Below, one piece after another: positions 1-8,083 of a DNA stretch of 50,462 nt (position 1 is its first letter; the number at the start of each line of letters is the position of its first letter). Where the stretch lies: assembly GCA_020718275.1 (NCBI GenBank), contig DYSI01000006.1:1-50462 (forward strand), in the 5' to 3' direction. A program made the position numbers and the translations under genes. This DNA comes from Draconibacterium orientale. GTDB taxonomy: Bacteria; Bacteroidota; Bacteroidia; Bacteroidales; UBA1556. The notes under the pieces were generated by a model that made no database searches, had not been told where the DNA came from, and was given only the letters and a program-made list of their open reading frames with translations.

Positions 1-53
1 TTAAAACAGCAGGAGTTGTTGTTTATAGTGATAAAATAGTGATTAACAAGTAA
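1..53 (+). CDS. C-terminal end of a T9SS type A secreted protein (partial)
   Basis: Reading from base 3, an open frame gives KTAGVVVYSDKIVINK and then a TAA stop at 51-53. This tail (G-V-Y/V..., short beta strand, 'KIVINK' end) is the usual last strand of the Bacteroidota T9SS type A sorting domain, which directs cargo across the outer membrane and is then cleaved. The rest of the gene lies before the window, so its product cannot be named. A hairpin 12 bases after the stop fits the end of the transcript. The call rests on only 16 residues. Confidence 0.6.
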   Translation, partial: KTAGVVVYSDKIVINK

Positions 54-64
54 TTGTAAAACAT

Positions 65-94
65 GGAGTTGCCCTAATTATTAAGGGCAACTCC
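65..94 (+). terminator. Hairpin terminator after the partial T9SS gene
   Basis: GGAGTTGCCCT (65-75) pairs perfectly with AGGGCAACTCC (84-94) around an 8-base AT loop. The following sequence is TATTATATTT, so the U-tract is weak. It lies between the stop at 53 and the next start at 111, which suits a terminator, although a regulatory hairpin in the leader of the next gene is also possible. Confidence 0.6.
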
Positions 95-110
95 TATTAT
101 ATTTAAGACT

Positions 111-1613
111 ATGAAAGTTTTCTTTGTTTTAGTTTTCCTGATATTAAGCTTTTTTTTAGCCAGATCACAGTTTATTCCCTTTATTCCCATGAATAATGAT
201 ACTCTAAAAATCACGAATGGAAGCTCATATTTTGATGGAATTTGTAAGGATGACTCATTTTTTTATGCCATTGCAACAGTTACAAATAATGGTTCTGATT
301 ACCAAAGCTGTATTAGTAAATTTAATTATTCATTGAATATTGTCTCAAAAAGTATTTACAGTGATACTTCTTGGATGTACGGTAATTTTCCATTTAATTC
401 TATTGATAACAAATATAATCAGCTAATAATTATCCCACAAATAACCAATAGCACTTATACGAGTGCGCTCTCAAGAATAATGGCGATTAATAAACATAAT
501 TTAGATACAATTTGGACTAAAATCATACAACATCCTGATACTTTAATTGCTACACAGCCAAACTCTGGTCAGTATTCTGTTCTTACCTCCATAAAATCAA
601 CTCCAGACGGTGGTTATATCCTAACTGGCAACTACAACAAGAATTGTGTGTCGGGTGATATGCGTTCCTTCCTTTTAAAAATAGACAGCATAGGCAATGT
701 GGAATGGCGGAGGACATATAACGAATATTACACTTTTTTTGATATCGAAATTGCTCAAGATTCTGGGTATCTTGTACCAAGTGGATTGAATGGAACAAAT
801 GCGATTCAATTGGTAAAATTTGATAAATACGGGGATTACGAGTGGAAAACACGAGTAATGTATAATTCCTTGGCTGGATATCCTTTGAGTTTAAGTATTC
901 AGGATTCACAATATGCTATCACCAGTTCTTACTATCTTTATGACACAGATAATTTTTACACAGGAGTAAACATTTCAAAAGTTGATATATATACAAAAAC
1001 TTTACTATGGGAAAAAGATTTCATTTTGTATAGAACTGTTGAAAATATCACCCTCCATGAGGCAATGGGAGTTGAAGTTTTGCTGGATGGAAGCATTATT
1101 GTGTCAGGCACCTTACGGCAGTACGGGTCAGATAACCGTGCTTTCATACTCAAGCTTAACACCAACGGCGACAGCCTCTGGACTAAAACCTACAACTTCA
1201 GGAATACAACCACCGCACGCTGCCAGCTCAACGACCTAATGGTATGCGAGGATGGCGGTTTCCTGGGCGTTGGCTATTACGCTCCTCACAACAGCAATAT
1301 GACCGCCTGGCTTTTTAAGACCGATGCCAACGGAACAATAGGTTTTGAAAAACCGGTGGCTGAGCTTGTCGAAGCCAAAGTTTTTCCTAATCCAGCAGCT
1401 GACTTTGTAACTATCGAAATACCTGAAAATTTACCACAGAATGCTGAGCTTAAGCTGTATAATGCGTTGGGGCAATTGGTTTTTCAAAAGTCTTTAAACA
1501 AAGGTGAAAAGGCAATTAAGCTGGATTTAAGAGTATATAAATCTGGGGTTTATTTCTTTGAGGTTGTTGGAGTAGATGGAGTCTTGGGCAGCGGTAAGTT
1601 TGTTAGGGAGTGA
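111..1613 (+). CDS. T9SS type A sorting domain protein with repeated beta-propeller-like motifs
   Basis: A 500-residue exported protein. Residues 1-20 are a signal peptide (MKVFF, a hydrophobic core, end at ARSQ). The body has recurring 'DGGY...LTG' and 'LLKIDSIGNVEWRRTYN'-type units (also 'LKLNTNGDSLWTKTYN'), typical of secreted Bacteroidota proteins with propeller-like repeats. The C-terminal ~80 residues are a type A sorting domain: VFPNPAADF near residue 424, 'LYNALGQLV', then 'YKSGVYFFEV' and the final strand. Function beyond secretion is unknown. The part at about 1110-1350 is far richer in GC (about 50%) than the start (under 30%), and a REP-like motif sits exactly between body and sorting domain, suggesting a mosaic gene. 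Confidence 0.85.
   Translation: MKVFFVLVFLILSFFLARSQFIPFIPMNNDTLKITNGSSYFDGICKDDSFFYAIATVTNNGSDYQSCISKFNYSLNIVSKSIYSDTSWMYGNFPFNSIDNKYNQLIIIPQITNSTYTSALSRIMAINKHNLDTIWTKIIQHPDTLIATQPNSGQYSVLTSIKSTPDGGYILTGNYNKNCVSGDMRSFLLKIDSIGNVEWRRTYNEYYTFFDIEIAQDSGYLVPSGLNGTNAIQLVKFDKYGDYEWKTRVMYNSLAGYPLSLSIQDSQYAITSSYYLYDTDNFYTGVNISKVDIYTKTLLWEKDFILYRTVENITLHEAMGVEVLLDGSIIVSGTLRQYGSDNRAFILKLNTNGDSLWTKTYNFRNTTTARCQLNDLMVCEDGGFLGVGYYAPHNSNMTAWLFKTDANGTIGFEKPVAELVEAKVFPNPAADFVTIEIPENLPQNAELKLYNALGQLVFQKSLNKGEKAIKLDLRVYKSGVYFFEVVGVDGVLGSGKFVRE
1355..1376 (+). repeat. REP-like motif inside the T9SS gene
   Basis: GGCTGAGCTTGTCGAAGCC (1358-1376) is a partly palindromic sequence starting GGCT and ending AGCC. 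It resembles the short 'TTCGACAAGCTCAG' motif I know as a dispersed repeat in many bacterial genomes. It is read in frame as V-A-E-L-V-E-A between the repeat body and the sorting domain. It occurs once in this window, so repeat status rests on recollection of the motif. Confidence 0.45.
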
Positions 1614-1619
1614 GAAATC

Positions 1620-1784
1620 AATCCCCCTCCTCAAAATCACCGTCCTCTTTTCTTTTCCCCGCCCTGAAAGGAGGAAAAGAGGAATATGATTTTGTGATTC
1701 AAAATTTATGAAAGATTGATATATAAATCCTCCTCCTCAAAATCATCCTTTAGGACCGAGGCAAAGTTTTGAGGAGGAGGATTT
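1620..1784. repeat. Compound inverted repeats between convergent genes
   Basis: Two hairpins stand side by side. In the first, CAAAATCA (1632-1639) and CCTCTTTTC (1644-1652) pair with GAAAAGAGG (1674-1682) and TGATTTTG (1687-1694). In the second, an 18-bp perfect stem joins 1725-1742 (AAATCCTCCTCCTCAAAA) to 1767-1784 around a 24-base loop. The left arms are related: 1620-1639 and 1726-1745 match at 19 of 20 bases. The pair could serve as a terminator for both converging genes, but the matching arms suggest a mobile repeat family. Strong U-tracts are absent. Confidence 0.7.
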
Positions 1785-1819
1785 GTAGGATTGTGAGGGA
1801 AACCAAATATGCTCAAATC

Positions 1820-2431
1820 TTAATTGTCTGAAGGATTGGCCGGAAAATTTAACCAATTACTATATTTCGATCCAAAACTAAGCACCATTTCTTTCCAAAA
1901 ACTTTCGTCACATGGTCCGATTAATTCTTGGGTAGACCTAATTTTCGTTATAATCCATGATTCTTGTTTTATTTCTGTTTTAAGTTGGTCTTTACTCCAG
2001 CCAGAATATCCCATAAAAAATTTTGTGTTTTGTGGATTTATCAAACCCTTACCAATTAAATCCAAAATTTGATTCATATTTCCTCCCCAACCAAGGTTGC
2101 CAATGATGGGTACACTTCCTTCAATAATCCCAGCAAAAAGATGTAAAGCGTAAATTCTATCGGCATTGACAGGTCCTCCGGTGTATAATGGAAAATCAAC
2201 GACAGGAAAATTATCAATAAATTCGGAGGCTGAAATATACATCGGCTTGTTGACAATCACCCCAAATGAACCTTTGGCATCATGATCTAAAAGAAAAATT
2301 ACACTCCTTCCAAAGAAAAAATCGTTGAGCAATGGCGCTGAAAGTAGCAAGCGTGTGCTCGCTAATTTAACACCACTTGGTTTTACTTTCATCAATCGAT
2401 CAAGACTACTCATCGCTGTATTAATTTTCAA
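1820..2431 (-). CDS. YqgE/AlgH family protein (UPF0301/DUF179)
   Basis: 203 residues, slightly longer than the usual 180-190. The family hallmarks are all visible: 'LLSAPLLNDFFFGRSVIFLLDH' near residues 28-49, 'GSFGVIVNKP', 'YTGGPV' near residue 81, 'GYSGWSKDQL' near 143, and the C-terminal 'FWKEMV...KYSNW'. It is a soluble cytoplasmic protein; the biochemical role of the family is unsettled, with some members linked to regulation or redox functions. The N-terminal ~20 residues exceed the core, so Met7 or Met14 could be the true start. A 71-bp transposable element (2454-2524) lies 22 bp upstream of the start codon and must lie within or next to its promoter. It converges with the T9SS gene. 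Confidence 0.9.
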   Translation of the reverse strand: MKINTAMSSLDRLMKVKPSGVKLASTRLLLSAPLLNDFFFGRSVIFLLDHDAKGSFGVIVNKPMYISASEFIDNFPVVDFPLYTGGPVNADRIYALHLFAGIIEGSVPIIGNLGWGGNMNQILDLIGKGLINPQNTKFFMGYSGWSKDQLKTEIKQESWIITKIRSTQELIGPCDESFWKEMVLSFGSKYSNWLNFPANPSDN

Positions 2432-2453
2432 AGTGTATTTTTATAAAAAAAAA

Positions 2454-2524
2454 CAGTGTTGTCCGATAAAAAAACTACTAAATTACCGAAATGGACTAAA
2501 TATAATTTTTAACGGACAATAGTG
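2454..2524 (+). mobile_element. 71-bp MITE, copy 1
   Basis: Begins CAGTGTTGTCCG and ends CGGACAATAGTG; the ends form an imperfect inverted repeat (16 of 19 positions). It differs from copies 2 and 3 by one base (ATTACCG instead of ATTGCCG). It is flanked by A-runs: TAAAAAAAA follows on the right (2525-2533) and TAAAAAAAAA precedes on the left (2444-2453), which fits a 9-bp target duplication with one base of slippage. It lies just upstream of the YqgE gene and about 145 bp before the murL promoter box. Confidence 0.88.
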
Positions 2525-2669
2525 TAAAAAAAACGTAAATTGTAAGTATTTGATTATAAACTAATAATCAGAAATAAGACTAATAATTTATCTATAATAT
2601 TAGTAAACGAAGTTAATAATTTTCTTGAAAACAAATCCCTGATTCTAAAATTAATTACGGTCAAATCAA

Positions 2670-2677
2670 TATTTTTG
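2670..2677 (+). promoter_or_regulatory. Likely -7 box for murL-murD2
   Basis: TATTTTTG matches the Bacteroidota -7 consensus TAnnTTTG. It lies 17 bp before ATG 2695 and covers the upstream GTG at 2677, which argues that ATG 2695 is the real start. No clear TTTG -33 element is seen at the usual 19-21 bp. Confidence 0.5.
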
Positions 2678-2694
2678 TGTTTAAATATTTATCT

Positions 2695-4071
2695 ATGATT
2701 ATTCAAAATCGCCATACTTTTTTTCAATCGCTGAGAACTGAATATCGGCATTTCACTTACGAATCCTTTGATTTTTCTATCAACGAAGAGGGATTGCACA
2801 TCCAATTCTATTTCTCAATAGATTCTTTTGTTGAATTTCGACCTACGATGAATATTCCTGCCCAAGATTTTATCGACTTTAATCGACTTTCTGAAAGCCA
2901 ACTGTCGAATTTTGTGTTCCATATTGGAATGGTTGAATTGATAAGTTATTGGAAATCAATTTGTACAAAAGAAATTATCATTAAACCCTATCAACTCGAT
3001 TCAACTCAGATTAACTTTTGGAAAAAGCTATATTTTCATGGATTGGGAGAGTTTTTTTATCTCAATCATATTGAAACAAATTATGAAGACTTCTTGAATA
3101 TTCATTCCAATTCAAATTCACCGAGTCTTCAAGCATTTTCGCTACCGCTTGATGATTCAGCCATTATTCCGGTTGGAGGTGGAAAGGATAGTGTGGTAAG
3201 TCTTGAAATACTAAAGAGTTATGGAAATAATTTAGCGCTAATCATGAACCCAAGAGGTGCAAGTGTGGCTACCGCAAATATTGCTGGCTTTGAAAATAAA
3301 ACACTCATCATTAATCGTTCAATTGATTCGGCACTGCTTAAACTTAATGCCGATGGTTTTCTAAACGGGCATACTCCATTTTCGGCGCTTCTGGCTTTTT
3401 CGGCAGTGCTTGCAGCGGCAATTTCTGGCAAAAAATACTTGGCTCTGTCCAATGAATCTAGTGCTAACGAGAGTACCGTTGTGGGTACAATGGTCAATCA
3501 TCAGTATTCTAAGTCTTTAGAGTTTGAACGCGATTTTAGAAATTATGTACAACATTATATTACGCCGGATATTCAGTATTTCTCGCTTTTGCGACCGCTA
3601 AGCGAATTTCAAATTGCTTCCATTTTTGCTAAAAACCCTCAGTATTTTAGTGAGTTCAAAAGCTGCAATGTGGGTAGTAAAACCAATATTTGGTGCGGTC
3701 ATTGTCCAAAATGTTTATTCACTTTTATTATCTTATCTCCCTTTGTCGAAGTGGAAGTTTTAATTTCGATATTTGGATCTAATCTATTGGATAATAAGGA
3801 ATTAAAATTGTATTTTGACGAACTTACTGGTTTATCAGCCGTCAAACCTTTTGAATGTGTTGGAACTGTTTCGGAAGTAATTGCAGCACTCTGCTTATCA
3901 ATTCCACGCTATCAGGAATTGCCTGTTTTATTAAAATATTTCAACGAAAAGCTTGGTCCAAAAAGCTGTTCATCACTCAATCACGAGCAGTTGTTAAATC
4001 GCATCGAGACCGAACATTTTGTCGAAGAAAGGTATCTGCAGTTAATTCAAGCAAAACTTGCAACCCGATGA
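2695..4071 (+). CDS. murL: UDP-MurNAc-L-Ala-L-Glu epimerase (MurL)
   Basis: 458 residues from ATG 2695. Distinctive features are a PP-loop-like GGGKDS (about residues 161-166) followed by 'VVSLEIL', a central 'ALSNESSANES' stretch, and WCGHCPKC (about 333-340) followed by a hydrophobic 'LFTFIILSPF'. These match the MurL family as I know it from Xanthomonas, where MurL epimerises the terminal L-Glu of UDP-MurNAc-L-Ala-L-Glu to D-Glu, replacing glutamate racemase. The next gene is a MurD-type ligase whose ATG overlaps this stop (ATGA at 4068-4071), exactly the MurD2 partner expected. The CxxCPKC motif suggests a metal or thiol function, which is inference. The GTG at 2677 would add six residues but lies inside a promoter box. 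Confidence 0.85.
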   Translation: MIIQNRHTFFQSLRTEYRHFTYESFDFSINEEGLHIQFYFSIDSFVEFRPTMNIPAQDFIDFNRLSESQLSNFVFHIGMVELISYWKSICTKEIIIKPYQLDSTQINFWKKLYFHGLGEFFYLNHIETNYEDFLNIHSNSNSPSLQAFSLPLDDSAIIPVGGGKDSVVSLEILKSYGNNLALIMNPRGASVATANIAGFENKTLIINRSIDSALLKLNADGFLNGHTPFSALLAFSAVLAAAISGKKYLALSNESSANESTVVGTMVNHQYSKSLEFERDFRNYVQHYITPDIQYFSLLRPLSEFQIASIFAKNPQYFSEFKSCNVGSKTNIWCGHCPKCLFTFIILSPFVEVEVLISIFGSNLLDNKELKLYFDELTGLSAVKPFECVGTVSEVIAALCLSIPRYQELPVLLKYFNEKLGPKSCSSLNHEQLLNRIETEHFVEERYLQLIQAKLATR

Positions 4072-5447
4072 AGAATTACATTCAAGCGCAATTGGAAAAT
4101 TACATCGCTGGGCGTGAGTTGCTTATTATTGGTTTTGGTCGCGAGGGCCGTTCTACCTATCAATTCCTGCGTCAATATTTTCCCCTGATGCCTCTTGCTA
4201 TTGCCGATAGCAATCCTCAAATCGCCACCGAAACCGTCCTTTTGCAAGATGCAAATTTGAAATTGATTATAGGCTCAAATTACCTAGATGAAATTGCTAG
4301 CTATGAATTGATTTTCAAAAGTCCTGGTGTGAGCTTTAAGGATTATGTAATTCCTGCTAATCAAGAAGTTAGTTCTCAAACCGATCTTTTCTTTTATCTA
4401 TTTTCCGACCGCTGCATTGGCATCACTGGTACCAAAGGTAAAAGCACAACATCTACCTTAATTTATCATCTTTTGCAAGCTTTTTACGATTCGGTAATCT
4501 TGCTTGGAAACATTGGAATTCCAGCACTCGATAAAATAGAAGTTAGTACTGAGGATACGCTTTTTGTATATGAATTATCGAGTCATCAGCTTGAATTTGT
4601 GAAACATAGCCCCAAAATTGCTGTTTTGCTTAACCTTCATCAAGAACACCTCGATCATTACAATAGTTATGACGATTACCGTCAGTCGAAATGGAATATT
4701 TGTAAATATCAGAAAGCCGAGGATTGCTTTGTTTACTGTGCCGATGAAACGCAATTGATGCAGGATCTGAAAAGGCAAAAAATTGTATCTCACGCAAACG
4801 CCTATGGTGATAGTGAAGTTGCTAATTTTCAGATTAATAAGCAAGGACTGGCGTTTTATAATAAACAATTATTAGGCGCTATTCAGCTTGATAAATTTCC
4901 CCTGATTGGCAGTCATAATCTGCTGAATTTAATGGCTTCATTGGCAGTTTGTCAGTTTATGAATTTACCATTTGCACCAGCGTGGAATCGCGCAATGAGT
5001 TTTAAAGGATTACCTCACCGACTTGAATTTGCAGGAGAAATTCAAGGAGTCAAATTCTATAACGATTCAATTGCCACTATACCGCAAGCAACCATCAAAG
5101 CCTTAGAAAGTTTAAATGCAGTTGAGACCTTGGTTTTAGGTGGATTTGATCGGGGAATAGACTATCAACTCCTAATTGACTATCTTCTGTCTCATAAACC
5201 AATTAATTTATTGATGATTGGTAAAGTAGGAGAGCGGCTTAGTAATTATTTGCAAAAAGCTAATTACAAGGGACTTATTATAAGCGTTCCTCGTTTTGAC
5301 GCGATTATTTCACTTGCTTTGCAATACACCGCTAGTGGTAATATTTGCTTGCTTTCGCCAGCGGCAGCTAGCTACGATAGTTTCAAAAACTTTGAAGAGA
5401 GAGGTAATCTTTTCAAATCACTGATTGTAAATTATCAGTCAAGCTAA
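4068..5447 (+). CDS. murD2: UDP-MurNAc-L-alanine--L-glutamate ligase (MurD2)
   Basis: 459 residues. A Mur ligase with an N-terminal UDP-binding Rossmann part ('LIIGFGREGRSTYQFL', residues 18-33), the ATP loop GITGTKGKST (about 118-127), 'YELSSHQLE', and the central 'LNLHQEHLDHYNSYDDYRQSK' block containing the ligase histidine and the lysine to be carbamylated. The C-terminal domain carries 'LVLGGFDRGIDYQ' and 'LLSPAAASYDSFKNFEERGNLF', the classical MurD substrate end. Ordinary MurD adds D-Glu; the L-Glu assignment comes from the 4-bp overlap with murL. The start at 4068 is preferred because it produces this ATGA coupling and a standard N-terminus; longer in-frame starts run inside murL. Confidence 0.87.
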   Translation: MKNYIQAQLENYIAGRELLIIGFGREGRSTYQFLRQYFPLMPLAIADSNPQIATETVLLQDANLKLIIGSNYLDEIASYELIFKSPGVSFKDYVIPANQEVSSQTDLFFYLFSDRCIGITGTKGKSTTSTLIYHLLQAFYDSVILLGNIGIPALDKIEVSTEDTLFVYELSSHQLEFVKHSPKIAVLLNLHQEHLDHYNSYDDYRQSKWNICKYQKAEDCFVYCADETQLMQDLKRQKIVSHANAYGDSEVANFQINKQGLAFYNKQLLGAIQLDKFPLIGSHNLLNLMASLAVCQFMNLPFAPAWNRAMSFKGLPHRLEFAGEIQGVKFYNDSIATIPQATIKALESLNAVETLVLGGFDRGIDYQLLIDYLLSHKPINLLMIGKVGERLSNYLQKANYKGLIISVPRFDAIISLALQYTASGNICLLSPAAASYDSFKNFEERGNLFKSLIVNYQSS

Positions 5448-5477
5448 GAGATTTCCAATTATTTTTGACAGAGATTT

Positions 5478-5515
5478 GCAATTAAATACTATTTTAGTAG
5501 CAATTTAGTAATTGC
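5478..5515. other. Dyad-symmetric sequence before the sensor kinase gene
   Basis: GCAATTA (5478-5484) pairs with TAATTGC (5509-5515), and inside it TACTA-TTT-TAGTA (5487-5499) is a second dyad. It lies in the 105-bp gap between murD2 and the kinase gene. It could be an operator or a weak terminator; there is no U-tract. Confidence 0.35.
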
Positions 5516-5552
5516 CTCGGTCAGCAATTATTCTCTAATCAAAATTTCTAGT

Positions 5553-8078
5553 ATGTCAATAAAATTAAAGTTGGTTTTTGTGCTACTTGGATGGTTGCTT
5601 TTGGCTAGCTTCCAGCTCAAAGCGCAGAACTCAGCTATCCCTAAAAATATTCAACAACTCATAGAAATTAGTCAAAAATCAATCCTTCAAGGGGATACAA
5701 CGCGCGCACTGAATACTTCTGCAGAGGCTTTGAAACTTGCTGCCTCACAGGATGAATATGTGGTTTCGATCTGCAAATTAAACCGTGCAAAAGTGATGAA
5801 ATGGATCGAAAAATATGATGATGCTTACCAAAATTATTGGGAAGCCTTTTCCTTTTTTAACAATAAGACGTTTCATAACGAAAGTATCGAACCACTCTAC
5901 GAAATCGGAAAATTATTTGAAATTAATGCCATTTATTCCAAAGCGCTCTTTTATTACTATCAAGCCGATTCATTGCTGGATTTTACAACTCAAATTACTT
6001 ATCGAATTCCTTTAAAACATAGCCTAGGATTTTGCGAGTTTTCAGAGAAAAAGTATTCATCTGCGCAATTATACTTTGAAGAATTAAAAGCTTTTGCCAT
6101 TCAATATCAAAATATTGCGGAAGAAATGTTTGCTATTCGCTATATTTCAAATTGTTACGCAGCAATGAGCGATTATCCTAAAGCCATACAGGTAGCACAA
6201 ACCCTTATCCCAAAATTGAAAGTACAGCACAAACATAATGATTTAGCAAAAGTGTATTACCGCTTAGGTTCTTGGTATATGAAACTTAATAAATTTGATA
6301 AAGCATTGGAAATGTATGATTTAATTGATAAGCGAAGCCTCCAAAATGACTCACTCAAAATGGTTATCCATTATCACCAAGCCGAAGCTTCACTTAATCT
6401 CAAATCCTATAGCCATGCTAACCTATTGCTACTTGATTTATTTCGTTCCAAAACGCTTTACCAATATCCACATTATTATGCTAAATCCCTCAACCTTTGG
6501 GTCTTAATTCCTTATTTTCAAAATGACAATGCAGATGCTTTGAAACGCATAGACAGCTTGACTCTTAAGGTTGACAAGTTTGAAGATATTAATGACCAAT
6601 TATTGTTAATCAATACTTTATCCATTTTTTATGAATCAATTGATAGCGTAAAGTTGGCATTAAAATACCAAAAAAGATTATATGCACTTCAACGCCAATT
6701 GATAGAATCAGACAAATCGCTTGTAAAACAAAATGTTAGTACCCTAAAAAATATAAACCAACGCGAAAAGCAATTCCAATTACAAAATGCCGAAAAGCAA
6801 CGCTCGAAATTGGAATTGGAAAAAGACCGAATTTCACGTAAGCAGCAATTACAATCTATTGAACTATTTCGCTCTGAAAATGAGAAACTTAAACTTCAGC
6901 AAATTAATAATGACTTACAAGAAGCACGGCAAATTGAACAGCTTATCTTCCAAAATGAATTGCTCGAAACCAAAAACCAAAAGGCCGTAGCACAATCAAT
7001 CATTACGGAAAACAAAACCAAAGAGGTCATTAATAAAGCCGAAATGGATCGACTTAATCAAGAAAAAACCTTGGCAGAAGAACGAAACCAACGATTCCTA
7101 CAAAATAGAAAATATTTGCTGATAATATTTGCCATTATTATTATTAGCTTCCTAGTGCTTTTGCGCGGCTTTTTGCTGAACAAAAAATTGAACAGTCGTT
7201 TGTCTAATCAGAACCAAATGCTTGAGCAGCAAAAAGAAGAACTTGCCATGGCAATTCAGAGATTGAAAGAAACTCAAAATCAGCTAATCGAATCGGAGCG
7301 AATGGCTTCCTTAGGTCAATTAACTGCTGGCATTGCCCATGAAATACGAAACCCGCTCAATTTTGTAAACAATTTTTCATCGCTTATTCACGACCTATTG
7401 CAGGAAATAGAGGAAACGCTGAAGCAGATTCAAATACCAGAAGGCGAGCTAAAAACTAATTTACTAGAAGTGCTACAATTGATTGCCGATAATAATGACA
7501 AAGTCAATAAACATGGTAATCGCGCTTCACAAATTATTAGTAGAATGTTATCGGCTTCGAGTGGAACTGCTCACCAATACGAACTTACAGATTTGAATTT
7601 GCTAGTATCTGATTCTTCCAAATTAGCTTATCAAGGATTTAGAGGTGAGCATCATGACGTTTCCTTCGACTTAATTTTTGATTTAGATCCAAGGATTCAA
7701 ATGAAATCGGTCATCCATCAAGACCTAGGAAGAGTGTTTATAAATATTGTAAATAATGCCTGTTATGCCCTCAAAGAGAAAATGCAAACCTCAATGCCAA
7801 ACGCTTTCAAACCGCAAATAAAAATTTCGACTAAAGAAGCTGATAATGATTATTTTAGCATTTCAATCGAGGATAACGGAAAGGGAATGAGTCATGAAGT
7901 GCTGCAAAAAATTTTTAATCCATTTTTTACTACAAAACCCACCGGAAAAGGTACGGGCTTAGGCCTAACCATGACCTATGATATTGTCACCAAAATGCAT
8001 CAGGGACAAGTGCAGGTAGAAAGTGAAGTTAACCAATTCACCCGTTTTATTATAAGCATTCCTAATACTTTAAAATAA
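5553..8078 (+). CDS. TPR-containing membrane sensor histidine kinase
   Basis: 841 residues. Signal peptide at 1-24 (ending LKAQ), then tetratricopeptide-like helices to about 380 that would lie in the periplasm, a long Gln/Glu/Lys-rich coiled coil (about 390-515), one membrane segment (about 519-540, 'LLIIFAIIIISFLVLL'), a second short coiled coil, and a kinase core. H596 in 'GIAHEIRNPLNFVNNF' is the phospho-acceptor; 'NIVNNACYAL' near 730, 'EDNGKGM' near 773 and 'GTGLGLTM' near 800 are the N, G1 and G2 boxes. It is followed after 5 bp by a response regulator with a PP2C output, its presumed partner. The ligand sensed by the TPR part is unknown. Confidence 0.92.
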   Translation: MSIKLKLVFVLLGWLLLASFQLKAQNSAIPKNIQQLIEISQKSILQGDTTRALNTSAEALKLAASQDEYVVSICKLNRAKVMKWIEKYDDAYQNYWEAFSFFNNKTFHNESIEPLYEIGKLFEINAIYSKALFYYYQADSLLDFTTQITYRIPLKHSLGFCEFSEKKYSSAQLYFEELKAFAIQYQNIAEEMFAIRYISNCYAAMSDYPKAIQVAQTLIPKLKVQHKHNDLAKVYYRLGSWYMKLNKFDKALEMYDLIDKRSLQNDSLKMVIHYHQAEASLNLKSYSHANLLLLDLFRSKTLYQYPHYYAKSLNLWVLIPYFQNDNADALKRIDSLTLKVDKFEDINDQLLLINTLSIFYESIDSVKLALKYQKRLYALQRQLIESDKSLVKQNVSTLKNINQREKQFQLQNAEKQRSKLELEKDRISRKQQLQSIELFRSENEKLKLQQINNDLQEARQIEQLIFQNELLETKNQKAVAQSIITENKTKEVINKAEMDRLNQEKTLAEERNQRFLQNRKYLLIIFAIIIISFLVLLRGFLLNKKLNSRLSNQNQMLEQQKEELAMAIQRLKETQNQLIESERMASLGQLTAGIAHEIRNPLNFVNNFSSLIHDLLQEIEETLKQIQIPEGELKTNLLEVLQLIADNNDKVNKHGNRASQIISRMLSASSGTAHQYELTDLNLLVSDSSKLAYQGFRGEHHDVSFDLIFDLDPRIQMKSVIHQDLGRVFINIVNNACYALKEKMQTSMPNAFKPQIKISTKEADNDYFSISIEDNGKGMSHEVLQKIFNPFFTTKPTGKGTGLGLTMTYDIVTKMHQGQVQVESEVNQFTRFIISIPNTLK

Positions 8079-8083
8079 AATTT

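Noticed and set aside
2454-2524. The 71-bp repeat as a small RNA gene or transcription terminator
   Set aside because: The flanking 9-bp direct repeats show insertion, the ends pair only partly, and there is no T-tract after the stem.
2677-2694. GTG start six codons upstream for murL
   Set aside because: It lies inside a TATTTTTG promoter box, and ATG 2695 gives a natural N-terminus.
3855-4067. Long N-terminal extension of the MurD-type ligase
   Set aside because: It would run inside murL in another frame. The ATGA overlap at 4068 and the standard Mur N-terminus favour the short form.
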